64,000 bases of DNA from Gnetum montanum (taxonomy: Eukaryota; Streptophyta; Gnetopsida; Gnetales; Gnetaceae). The stretch is taken from assembly GCA_015680685.1 (NCBI GenBank), contig MNCI01002981.1, forward strand, positions 25,609 through 89,608. Reading direction: 5' to 3'. The stretch's first letter is position 1. Each line of letters opens with the position of its first letter. Under the pieces are notes generated by a model. The model was given only the letters and a program-made list of their open reading frames with translations, did not search any database and was not told the origin of the DNA. Positions 50,001-57,984 of the stretch are shown in pieces. The position numbers and the translations under genes are program-made.

Positions 50001-53000
50001 CTATAGAAAATGTGTTTTTCAGCTATCATTGGTTTTGTTAAAGTATCAACAATGTTAAGCTTTGTATGGACCTTCTAAACATGCACTGAGCCATCCTCTA
50101 TGATTTCTCTTATGAAGTGAAACTGGATATCTATATGTTTCGTCTTGGCATAAAAGGTAGAATTCTTTGCAAGATGGATTGTACTCAAACTGTCACAAAA
50201 CACAACATACCTTTGTTGTTTTAGTCTAAGAGATTGCAAGAATCTCTTCATCCATAACATTTCCTTGCATGCTTCGAGGTCTACATATTCTAATTTGGTT
50301 GTAGATGAAGTTACCAATGGTTGTAGACGTGACAACCAACTCACTGTTGCACGACCAAAAATAAATGTGGACCTTGTAGTGGAACGTCTTGTATCATGAT
50401 CAGCAGCAAAGTTTGCATCTACAAAACCTTCAATGTGTAGATTAGCATCTCCAAAACACAAGCAATGTGTTTTTGTGCCCTTTAAATATTTTAGAATCCA
50501 TTTAACAGCCAGCCAATGATTCCACCCAAAGTTGGTCATAAATCTACTAACTACTCCAACAGTATAAGCAATATCAGGATGTGTACAAACCATAGAATAC
50601 ATCAATGACCCAACAGCAGAGGTATATGGAACGTTTTTCACCTTTTCAAAATCCTCCTTTGATAAATTAAATTGTGTTGAAAGAGGTATACTTATGGGTT
50701 TTGCATCCTCCATGTTGAAACATTTTCGAACCTTTTCAATGTAATCTTCTTGACTCAATCACAATTTCTTCCTTTTTCTGTCCTTGCAAGTATTCATTCC
50801 AAGAATTTTCTTTGCCTATCCCAAATCCTTCATAGCAATTCTTTGCCCATTTCCAGTTTTAGATGTTTTATTTCTGCCATGTCATTTCCAGCAATTAACA
50901 TATCATCAACATACAACAACAACTTACCTGAAACATCTCCAGAAAAATACACATAGTGGTCCAGATTGTTTCTCTAATAATTCAGCTTCTTCATGAAGGT
51001 ATCAAACCTTTTATACCACTGCGTAGGGGCTTGTTTCAGACCATATAAGCTCTTTCTTAGTCTGCAAACCAGACCTGAACCTTGCTGTTTTTCTTACCCT
51101 TTTGGTTGTTTCACTTATATTTTCTCCTCCAAATCTCCATGGAAGAATGCTATTTTTATGTCAAGTTGTTCCAATTCTACGTCCATATAGGCCACCAAAG
51201 ATAGCACTAAACGTATAGAAGAGTGTTTTACCACTGGAGAAAAAATTTCTTGAAAGTCTATGCCTAGTTTCTGTGCATAGCCTTTCACCACCAACCTGGC
51301 CTTGAAACATTTTTTCCCATTGGCCTCTGTTTTAATTCTGTATAGCCACTTGCACTCCAAGGGTTTTCTCCCTTTTGGCAACTAAACTAGCTTCCACATT
51401 TTGTTCTGTTGGAGTGATTCCCATTCATCATTCATAGTTGCCTTCCACTTTGTAGCATTAGTACATGTCATGGCTTCCTTCATTGTTTCTGGTTCACCAC
51501 TATCACTGTAAATTACATAATTTAGCGAGGGAGAGTACCTGTTAGGAGGTCTAGTAGCTCTTGTTGACCTTCTAACCCAATGAGACACATCTGCAGCTTG
51601 TTGTTTATCATCTTCTTACTTATTTCCTTGTCCTCCATTTTCTCCTTGCTATCCTAAGTTCTCAGCTTGCTACCATGTAATTTCATCATGTTGTCCAATG
51701 TTTCCAGATTTGGAAAATCCATCATTTTCAACTTCTTTAGTCACCCTAAAAGGAGTTCTCATGCTATCTGAGCCATTGTTGGCCTTGTCTTTGGTTTGCA
51801 GCTCACTAAACATCACGTTTTCTTTGAATTTAACATTCCTTGATCTCACTACACATTTCAATTCAGGATCCCAAAGTCTGAATTCTAAATCACGTTCTCC
51901 ATATCCAACAAACAAGTAACATTTAGCCTTGTCTTGCAACTTAGTTTTGTTCTCCTTTGGAATATGCATAAATGCCTCACATCCAAAAACTCTTAAATGA
52001 CTCTCCAAACAACTTCTGGAATAGCATTATCAATTAAAAAATGTGGAGACCTGTTCACCAAATATGTTATAGTCTTAACTACCTCTCACCAAAACACCTT
52101 AGGTAGGCTAGCACCTGAAACAATTGTTTTAGCACGATTTGACAATGTTTTGTTGCATCTTTTAGCAACTCCATTTTCCTGTGGTGTACTCGGAGGGGTA
52201 CGAATGTGCCTAATTCCTTTGCTATTGCAGAAATTAGCAAATACTTTGGAAGTGTACTCCCCACCATTATCAATTTGCAAACATTTTATTTTCAGACCTG
52301 TTTCATTTTCTACTCTTGCAACAAATTTTTTGAAAATTGAAAACAAGTAAATCTCTGTGTTCTTGTGCTTTTTCATTTTCGTGGAGGTAGGGTTTAGGGT
52401 TCACTTCTATTAAGGGCCTAAAAAACGTTAATACTGATTCTTGGATGTCTTTCCTTATGCTTGCAAACTAGGTATGTTTAGGTCTACTCTTTGTTGTTTC
52501 CCCTCAACTTTAATAAAGCGACCTCTTCTAACAAGTGTATTCTCAAGTTTTCTTAGCACATGACTAAACCATCTAAGACAACTTTCTTTAACCTTTTCAT
52601 CTATGGGTGCTACTCGCAAACTTCCCTTCATAAGAGAGTTGATTAGATCTTTTCTAGTCACACCCATCATCAACCTTGTCATTTGTATATTTGCCACATG
52701 TATGCGTTGAGCTTGATGTTTTTCAATATGTCAACATTCTGCACTATAAAGGATCTGAAGTTTGATAGTAGTTCTATAGAACTTTCCTTTTAACCTGTCA
52801 GAGATTCATTTATCACAAAGCATACCACTAGCTTCTTGTCATTTCATCTATCTTGCTTCAATTCTGTTTGTCACATCACTGTTAATATCACTATCTATTT
52901 GAATAGGTGACCCCAAGTATCTGAATTGCTTACACCAGAGACCATTTAACTTCCACCAACAAAACTCTAAAATCCAGAGTCCAAAATTTTGTTGAAATAA

Positions 53001-55417
53001 TGATGATTTTAGATAGAAAAGTGGTAACAGATTTTTGAATCTTTTGGTGTTTCAGCAAGTAGCAATTCCGTTCTTGATTTTTGTCTTCATGATCTTTTGA
53101 TTTTGTTTATTACATTATAAGTTAATCTTCAATGCATTTTTATATCTCTAGAACTGTCCAGTTTGACCGTATTATTCTTAATCCATCTCTGATCTATAAG
53201 ATTGCCTAATTAACTTAGAGGCACAAGATGTGCAGTTTATGTAAGTGATTAAAAATACATTTTTCATATGTAAAAAGACTTATAACGATGAAGTTTAAAT
53301 TTGGATTTTGGAGTATGTCCAAGGGTTTCCAGGGATTTTAGAGATAACTGACAAACACAGTGAAGGATCCATTACATAAGCAGCTAATCTCAAAATAATG
53401 AAAGGATCCATGGAATGAAATAATCATTATTAGGTTACTGACTTATTCCTAACTTATTTTTTACACCTTTTAAATCTGCTAGCTTCAAGCAGTTGGATGG
53501 TTAATGTGTGTTACATTATCTTCCAAACCTTTTACTGCCTACAATGACTCTTTCATTGGCTTTCAGTCTCCTAAAAACCGCAGCATTATTTTTCCTATCA
53601 ATGATCAAAGATAACATAAGGTAGTGAAGCTATCCACATTATATATATAGACACTTGGTTAGAGCATCTAGCTTGTGGTGAGCAAGTCACAGGTTCAATT
53701 CTAAGGAATATGTTGGGGGACACAGTAAAAATATATATTTATGAACTATGGCATCAGGTATACAGTAAAAATATATATTTATGAACTATGTCATCATCAA
53801 ATCCTTTGCCTAGCTTACTAGTTAGTCCATTATAGATAGAATAAAGGCACCAAGATGATGATGATTGCTTTAGAAAATCTTTTTCCAAAGTGCTGTCAAA
53901 TTTTGTAACAACTTTGTAATGTATATGTAATCACAAAATTTCTCTATTACAAATGTTTTGCCGGAGGAATTGCTTGGTTTATGTACAGGCGCTCACTGTT
54001 TCAAGTGCAGATAGCCTGAAATCATTGCCTTGTTATTGAATATCACCTAAAATATTGAGATAGAGACAAGAATGAGAAGAGTAAAACAATAAGTTTTATA
54101 TGAACGAGAAACTTTGTTTCAGGTAGAGCTTTAACATTGAGTAGCATATATCACAACTATTGACAGCTGATCACTCAAAGCTACCTACCAACCATAACAT
54201 TAATGAGATAGCAATTTTGTTAGGTAATTCTGTTTCTCTAACTGGGTAGTTTTATGTATTAAAAGTTATTCAGGATTTGAGCCATTGCATATTTTTGGGA
54301 GGCTTATCGCCGTATTTACTATATTGAACCTGTGATTTGTCGTATTGAATTCACGAGTCATATCAACAAGTTACACCTCACTGACTATACCATGTACCAA
54401 GTCTTAAACAGCTTCACAAATATAATTTGCTACCCCAGAATACATTCCATTACTGCTACCTATAATAAATAGGTTTTTTCGATTAATAACTTAATAACAG
54501 ACACATCAAATTTATTGCCTTAATTGATATAGAAATGTAGCTTTCTTATAAATGAGACTCTAAGCATGCATGCAACAGTTCACCTTTATTATGAAAAATG
54601 CCACATGAATCATTCAATTGCTTTTTATGTTGCTGTTGGCTTTTAAAATGGTGCTTCTCAAATGACAACTTAATCTCACTGTATGATTTTTTGAAACTTC
54701 TAATATATGTTGTTTGCATTCAAGGGCTCTGAACTATGAGAGTTATGATATTGCGTCGGCTGAAGACCTCTCAAATCCCTTTATTTCTATGTATTTTGGG
54801 GCAGCCTATGTTTTTTGGCTCACAACTTATGAAGGAAGGTTTGTTTTACACCACAAAGCATTTTTATTAAACGCTGCTTTACGGCTAAAGTTTCACGTTG
54901 CAGTGTTTCTTTTGAAATAGTGAACAGTCAGAGGAGTTCATAATTCAAGCATACATGGCTGGACCTGAAAGGGTAAATGTTCAAGGAACTAGACACTTCT
55001 GGTTAGACTATCTTGAAGTTTTACCGCTGTATGAGCCTAGGAAAAAGTGAGTATAATATTATTTAATTATTTCTAATCATAGGAATTTTGCAAAATAGCA
55101 TTTTTTAAAATTAAATTGAAATTTGCACAACAAACGAGTAGATCTTATAGTTTCTATTTCTGCATAAATACATATAGTGATAAAGCACTAACAAAAAGTA
55201 AAACTGCTCCTTTGCTTTTCAGTGTTTGCCTATTTTGTTTATTGTTATCGGAGATGCTTGCCATATTATATGTTTTACCAAATATTTCTTACTGCTTGTT
55301 TGAAATGATGACATTTCCTATTGTGTTTTTTTGTTTAAATCGTAGAACATTATTAGTTTGAGTTTGATAAGTTTTTTATTTTGCAGGAATTCACATAGAA
55401 GTTGTACAATTTTATGA
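22862..55417 (+). CDS. Two-repeat lysozyme-like (SLT-type) plant protein, 12 coding exons, 425 aa
   Basis: Coding exons: 22862-23065, 25212-25262, 29293-29423, 29528-29644, 29830-29952, 31400-31449, 32356-32522, 32699-32752, 48341-48450, 54725-54838, 54921-55046, 55387-55417. All introns are GT-AG and phases agree; the total is 1278 nt. The start ATG lies in a plant-like context (GAGGAATGGC). Residues 1-190 and about 226-415 are repeats of one unit. Repeat 1 has SLT/goose-lysozyme-like signatures: IES (Glu95), GLMQ (115-118) and AYSGGP (178-183). Repeat 2 has ISS (Ser309), GIMQ (322-325) and AYMAGP (384-389). No signal peptide or membrane helix is seen. From memory it matches a conserved single-copy plant protein (Arabidopsis At4g17070, oddly annotated as a prolyl isomerase). 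Peptidoglycan-type glycan cleavage is a fold-based guess; the substrate is unknown. Confidence 0.88.
23066..25211 (+). other. Intron 1 (2.1 kb)
   Basis: GT-AG intron holding one degraded SINE (24003-24207). The remaining sequence is AT-rich with no credible gene. Confidence 0.75.
24003..24207 (+). repeat. tRNA-type SINE, family A
   Basis: TGTAGCTTGCGGCTTGCAAGTC plus a B-box-like GGTTTGATCC form the head, and AAAGGCAC with GATGATGA forms the tail. A second copy is at 53655-53868. The GATGAT tail matches the RTE LINEs here. Confidence 0.6.
25212..25262 (+). CDS. SLT-repeat gene, exon 2
   Basis: It codes for residues 69-85 (AIVDIVTNRYFKGRLDP). The acceptor is TTTTCAG and the donor GTAAGAAG; both ends are phase 0. 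Confidence 0.88.
26190..28086 (+). mobile_element. RTE-type LINE, 5'-truncated and decayed
   Basis: Broken frames match the RTE polyprotein in order: the pre-RT region (WWWSEEV near 26197; AKQKALDSVYKKIG near 26330), RT palm (GFEKAYDKVPRDIIWWTLL, 27010-27075), a retained FADD box (LFADDIVLVD, about 27280-27310), and the C-terminal LRWFGHVQRR (about 27838). It ends in a GATGATGATGATG tail near 28070. The endonuclease part is missing. Many stops and frameshifts show an old insertion. Confidence 0.85.
28559..28690 (+). repeat. SINE family B
   Basis: Head GTTACCCTAATGGTAAGACTC and B-box-like GGGTTTGATTC are followed by GGACTATATATTTTTGGGTG and TTATTTCAGGGTTCC. It is the clearest plus-strand copy. 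Confidence 0.7.
29293..29423 (+). CDS. SLT-repeat gene, exon 3 (catalytic-type motif)
   Basis: It codes for residues 86-128 and holds IES (Glu95) and GLMQ (115-118), the SLT hallmarks. It ends in phase 2 (AG|G). Confidence 0.9.
29528..29644 (+). CDS. SLT-repeat gene, exon 4
   Basis: It continues repeat 1 (DLGYNAYNIEDSS... NVYFGAAFLYWLSTYAG), ending in phase 2 (AA|G). Introns on both sides are short (104 and 185 bp). Confidence 0.9.
29830..29952 (+). CDS. SLT-repeat gene, exon 5
   Basis: It closes repeat 1 with AYSGGPKKA and the conserved YWKDYQ. The donor AG|GTTGGT is in phase 2. Confidence 0.88.
29953..31399 (+). other. Intron 5 (1.4 kb)
   Basis: GT-AG intron with AT-rich sequence and short TA repeats (31161-31175, 31205-31220). 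No element was recognised. Confidence 0.7.
31400..31449 (+). CDS. SLT-repeat gene, exon 6 (linker)
   Basis: It codes for a Ser/Gly/Asn-rich linker (DIQSSSSNGAGTGGNG) between repeats. It can splice in phase either to exon 7 or to the alternative end at 31836. Confidence 0.75.
31450..32355 (+). other. Intron 6 (0.9 kb)
   Basis: GT-AG intron containing the possible alternative terminal exon (31836-31900). At about 32030-32060 there is an RTE-tail-like sequence (TTGTTAGGACAAGGCTAGGA, then TGACGATGAC). Confidence 0.65.
31836..31900 (+). CDS. Possible alternative terminal exon of the SLT-repeat gene
   Basis: The acceptor CATTCCAG ends at 31835. Spliced from exon 6 the frame reads on for about 20 codons (TKAHSKLDGNSKQTGATIVV) to TAA at 31898-31900. 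The product would stop after repeat 1. It is a prediction from phase and splice signal only, and could be chance. Confidence 0.35.
32356..32522 (+). CDS. SLT-repeat gene, exon 7
   Basis: It starts repeat 2 (YTYWDDKVFPDDLAAMSNHP...) and parallels exon 1; it ends phase 0 after CTCAAG. Confidence 0.9.
32699..32752 (+). CDS. SLT-repeat gene, exon 8
   Basis: It codes for AVAEIIVGRFFSSSRVRP, parallel to exon 2 with the same phase-0 borders. The donor is GTAAGT, opening the 15.6-kb intron. Confidence 0.9.
35170..35710 (-). mobile_element. L1-type LINE fragment
   Basis: On the minus strand, frames recall the segment between endonuclease and RT of plant L1 elements: ARWLGERDRNMRFLFAMAKK, then VGDRTITNDANIEQELANF in another frame, then LVPMSKQEI. 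The flanking parts are not recognisable. Confidence 0.5.
37430..38380 (+). repeat. Possible solo LTR or LTR fragment
   Basis: A TATA-like TATAAATAAGGG near 37637, followed by short leader-like sequence and a T/C-rich stretch, resembles an LTR promoter. No matching partner LTR or target duplication was found, so this is weak. Confidence 0.25.
37717..38262. repeat. Perfect tandem duplication, unit 273 bp
   Basis: The block from CATTTGAGTATGTTCATTC to the following TCGTGTTTTAGTTT appears twice in direct succession with no difference seen. It ends about 120 bases before the L1 insertion point. Confidence 0.9.
38383..38398. repeat. Target-site duplication of the L1 LINE (16 bp)
   Basis: CTCTATTACATGTTTT is present here and again at 44511-44526, exactly flanking the L1 insertion. 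Confidence 0.92.
38810..39650 (-). pseudogene. Extra ORF in the L1 3' region (unknown function)
   Basis: Downstream of the zinc finger, minus-strand frames continue: a globular part (AEALGVEVAREIMALVAKAQ; KLVEVHFTFLKYLIQGSCVN) with a few stops, then an open coiled-coil segment (39142-38810: QAMLEEGARWQRRWEEMRQQ...). Its arrangement, globular head then coiled coil, recalls ORF2 of the LTR family, but sequence similarity is too weak for me to claim homology. The origin is unknown. Confidence 0.45.
39677..42969 (-). pseudogene. L1 ORF2: endonuclease and reverse transcriptase
   Basis: From ATG at 42969-42967 it reads MKILS, then a stop where plant L1 proteins have WNCRG. The apurinic-type endonuclease follows (VCLQETKVQM near 42850; MVMGDFN near 42580), then the RT: RPIGVCNTLMRVFSKMLVGR (about 41450), LDITKAYDT (about 41260) and a mutated active box YAND (about 40965; YADD expected). 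The C-terminal part has MSRKGKMILATVV (40662) and a zf-RVT-like CPRCH with a later His and Cys (about 40065). In-frame stops replace expected Gln and Trp. It would nick DNA and copy element RNA; this copy is inactive. Confidence 0.85.
43020..44462 (-). pseudogene. L1 ORF1, RNA-binding (DUF4283-like) protein
   Basis: It begins with a Gln/Arg-rich, repetitive stretch (REQQEQWERQAQQERWQAQQ). An RNA-binding core follows (KLIHKW-type region; WGLEIVRVQSLTDDHLLFIF, about 43920-44000; YVPIWVYLLDLPLEYW near 43790), typical of plant L1 ORF1. An ambiguous base at 43899 falls in a C-run, and stops follow. The protein would bind element RNA; it lies just upstream of the endonuclease/RT frame. Confidence 0.65.
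48341..48450 (+). CDS. SLT-repeat gene, exon 9
   Basis: It codes for AMLASLAEISSRRLLYG... to TSNWLYR, parallel to exon 3, with Ser309 where repeat 1 has Glu95 and with GIMQ. The acceptor is TCTATCCAG; it ends in phase 2. Confidence 0.88.
49404..49919 (-). repeat. Copia 3' LTR (516 bp)
   Basis: On the minus strand it starts TGTTGGAAAAATGAAGAC directly after CAAGGGGGAGTT and ends GCCTTTAACA, giving TGTT/AACA inverted ends. The left boundary is chosen from those ends alone. Confidence 0.65.
50075..50758 (-). pseudogene. Copia RT C-terminus and RNase H
   Basis: An open 227-codon frame: DYIEKVRKCFNMEDAKPIS, the VPYTSAVGSLMY linker, then RNase H with GFVDANFAADHDTRRSTT, TKLEYVDLEACKE (usually EAEY; K here) and KTKHIDIQFHFIREI. 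It is cut from the upstream RT by stops. It would degrade the RNA strand in RNA-DNA hybrids during reverse transcription. Confidence 0.85.
51115..51588 (-). pseudogene. Copia reverse transcriptase, N-terminal part
   Basis: Two frames in register: SHWVRRSTRATRPPNRYSPS through NKMWKLV, a stop at 51382-51384 (CAG expected, not proven), then LPKGRKPLECKWLYRIK to LDIKIAFFHGDLEEKI. The usual LDVKTAFLHG motif appears as LDIKIAFFHG. Confidence 0.85.
51670..52376 (-). pseudogene. Copia integrase, core and C-terminal part
   Basis: Core with CLQIDNGGEYTSKVF (about 52270) and RTPPSTPQENGVAKR (about 52200), then a break near 52080 and the C-terminal RVFGCEAFMHIP and YLFVGYGERDLEFRLWDP. The N-terminal zinc-binding part is missing beyond 52376. 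Confidence 0.82.
52455..52960 (-). mobile_element. RTE-type LINE, C-terminal fragment
   Basis: On the minus strand: YLGSPIQIDSDINSDVTNRI-like (about 52920), LQILYSAEC (about 52750), VTRKDLINSLMKGSLRVAPI (about 52650) and SCLRWFSHVLRK (about 52570), in the order known from RTE proteins. It abuts the truncated copia end. Confidence 0.7.
53655..53868 (+). repeat. tRNA-type SINE, family A
   Basis: Head TTGGTTAGAGCATCTAGC (A-box-like) and GGTTCAATTC (B-box-like), body with a 42-base internal duplication (TACAGTAAAAATATATATTT, twice), tail AAGGCACCAAGATGATGATG. It corresponds to 24003-24207. Confidence 0.68.
54725..54838 (+). CDS. SLT-repeat gene, exon 10
   Basis: It codes for ALNYESYDIASAEDL... 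MYFGAAYVFWLTTYEG, parallel to exon 4 and in the same phases. Confidence 0.88.
54921..55046 (+). CDS. SLT-repeat gene, exon 11
   Basis: It codes for EQSEEFIIQAYMAGPERV... LPLYEPRK, parallel to exon 5. The upstream intron is only 82 bp; the donor is GTGAGT. Confidence 0.88.
55387..55417 (+). CDS. SLT-repeat gene, exon 12 (terminal)
   Basis: After TTTTGCAG the last codons read KNSHRSCTIL and then TGA at 55415-55417. The total coding length is then divisible by three. The short tail is not obviously conserved. Confidence 0.7.
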
Positions 55418-56662
55418 AAGGTGATGACACATTGCTTGGGTATATTTTCCTTGCGTCTTTTCATGTAGTGAACCCACCAAATTCATGTATCAACTGATGA
55501 AGGAAAATATTAGGCCAATTCATTGGTACTTATATTTATACATACATCATATATATTAAGCCCCTATGCATTTTGAGGTTAGAGTTTCTATTGATTTCCT
55601 GACGCATTATGTTGGGGATTGGTATTTTTATCTTACTTGTCATGATTTATGTATTGATATCAAAGATGTTTATTATAGAGACCGAGGAATGATGATTATA
55701 GTGTTTAAAGTTGAGAATGGAGATGGAACAATTATAGCTATTATCCAAGCTATAATTTGAATAGATAACAAAACAACCCATTAGGTAATAGCATACAGCA
55801 TATATCTATGACAGGTGGCATCAATTGGACAATCAGGTGTGAAAATCATGGTCACATATTTGCTTACATCCTATGACAAGTATTGTACAAGTATCAACTT
55901 TCCACCCATAAAAGATCTAGTTTAAACAATTATGCAATGTACAATACTTTGTCTTACTAGGAATCATGAAAGAAAATAAATAAGCTTTAAAAGCAATTTT
56001 TGCTAGATGAGTTTCAGGTCAAATTTCAAGTCCCATATGTGATACTTTTGTTAGAAGGTAATATGTTGCTAAGGCCATGTATCAATTTTTAACAGTCTAT
56101 TTCAATAATAAACATAGTAATAAGATCATCCAAAAATCTTAGCAACAAAGTTGTTATCATGAACAAAAACTATGATGTGGTATTGAAAATCTAGATGAGA
56201 TATTACATTTAAAAATGGCTTAGAGAATTGTTAATGTGAATGCTTTGTAAAAATGGTAAAATGACGGGCTATACCAAACAAGCCTTTAATTGTCTTGAAA
56301 AAACAATTTCTCAAGACATATATCTAACATGTTACATTAAAAAAATTACAAAGGAATATAACAATGTCTCAAGTACGTGAAGTAGAAATCTCTTATTTAA
56401 AAATTCTTATTAGACAAGAAGCTAACCATGTAACTTGAAACTATTTGACTACTTACACAAAAGATGAAAGTGCTTGAAGTGTAACTTGAACTTTTAAACT
56501 TTTATCTACTTAATACTTGTTAGACAATGAGATAACAACTTGAGCTTCCTCTCATTGGTTTGGTCTTATAGATGCTTTTATTTATGAAATTAAAATTGAA
56601 TTTTTACTTGCATTCACTAATTTCCTCTTGGATCCATAAGAGTGATTTTAGAATTCCTTTTA

Positions 56663-56770
56663 TGGAACTTTATTCAAATTCATAATGTAGTGATGCCCAT
56701 TGGAATTGAACTTGTGACCTTGGCTTTTTATACCGAAGCTCTTACCACTAAGCTAGCACCTCATAAACCT
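56663..56770 (-). repeat. SINE family B, head fragment
   Basis: The minus strand has GGTGCTAGCTTAGTGGTAAG and a B-box-like AAGTTCAATTCC, as in the other family-B copies. The body is short or decayed. Confidence 0.55.
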
Positions 56771-57663
56771 AAATTTTTAGTTACATTCACTAAGATGCCC
56801 TTGGATATATTGAACAAGAGCATAAGTGTCTTTAATCACGTGTTCTCTACTCTATTTGGAAGTTTAGGTGTGCAATTATTTTCCAGCAAGAGCATAACTA
56901 TGACCTCTTATTAGGTGTTAGATATTATATTCTCAAAGATGTCACTTTTTAGTTTCAAGCAAAAAAGCTATTGGTGAAAGCTAAACAATTAATTTATTCT
57001 CTACAATATTAATTTTTGTTTATTTTGGAGGCTAATGATGGGAAGCTTTTAGCTTCTATTTCTATTTGTTCATTATTTCTAATTAATGTGTTCTTTTATC
57101 TTTAGAGAGAGTATCTCCTTTTGTTTTAGTAAGAAGTGAAAACTCGTAAGAGTGCTTCTCAACAAGGGCAAGGCCTAATCCTTTTCCTGCCCTAGAGGGA
57201 AGGTTTTTTATGATTGGTTGTAAGGGTAAAAATCAAAAAAGGTATTCTCAAAATTATTGGGTTTTTTCTTAAGACTCCCTCTTAGTTGATTTGGTATACT
57301 CTAAATTTTTAAATATTATTATTCATTTTTTGGAATCTAACACAATCACCATAAAAAAAAATTCAAGTAGAAAATCTTGCCAATGAGAACATAGCTCAAC
57401 TAACAAGCATATTGCTTTGTGTGTAACAGCTTGCAAATTGAGTTATACTTAGAGCATTATTACATTGTACCTAAGTTTCATGTTTAGTGTATGATCTTGT
57501 GATACATAAAGTCATAGTTTTGATTTTAATAAGCTCTATAGTTTTAGTTTTGACAACTTCCTTTGCACTCTCCCTTTTCTAGCTTGTGATAGGTTGCTTA
57601 AGTGATTAGCTCATTATCTTATTAGTCAAAAAATTGCCTATTCAAATCACACTTTAAGCATCC

Positions 57664-57770
57664 TTATATTCCTTTATTATCATCATCATCCTTATCTTAA
57701 CATTGTCCCAACACAATGGGGTTGGCTACGTGAGTTTCTTTTCACCAGTCACCTTTATGAAGAGTTGTTC
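57664..57770 (-). repeat. RTE-type LINE, 3' end fragment
   Basis: The minus strand reads CTCTTCATAAAGGTGACTGG, then GTAGCCAACCCCATTGTGTT, and ends in GATGATGATGATAA. It matches the RTE ends at 3098 and 28086. Confidence 0.7.
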
Positions 57771-57984
57771 ATTTTTTATAGCAATGGGCTATAGACTGCT
57801 ATATATTACATTAGGGGAATGCCCCAGCATCTACAAAATTTGAAAAAGAACTCATCCATAAGATTTGACATAGTTTTATAGCTAACTACCACCCTCCTTT
57901 TGTATCTAGGCTTGGGACTAACATTAAAAAAATTCATCCTCATATTGCTTTATAAAATATCTTCATTGTGGATTTTTAAACATT

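Larger units (their letters stand above)
49404..52376 (-). mobile_element. Ty1-copia LTR element, 5'-truncated
   Basis: On the minus strand: integrase core with DNGGEY (about 52270), the integrase C-terminal part (RVFGCEAFMHIPKENKTK, about 51990), RT (WKATMNDEWESLQQNKMWKL, 51450; KARLVVKGYAQ, 51290) and RNase H (50758-50075). An AAGGGGGAG polypurine tract and a 3' LTR follow. Gag, protease, the integrase N-terminus and the 5' LTR are missing. Stops split the frame, so it is inactive. Confidence 0.88.
48451..54724 (+). other. Intron 9 (6.3 kb) with copia, RTE and SINE pieces
   Basis: It holds a minus-strand copia remnant (49404-52376), a minus-strand RTE fragment (52455-52960) and a SINE (53655-53868). 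48451-49403 and 53870-54724 show nothing recognised. Confidence 0.75.
55418..57980. other. Downstream intergenic region
   Basis: It contains the 3' UTR of the SLT-repeat gene (end not located), a SINE (56663-56770) and an RTE tail (57664-57770). Other frames look accidental. Confidence 0.5.
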
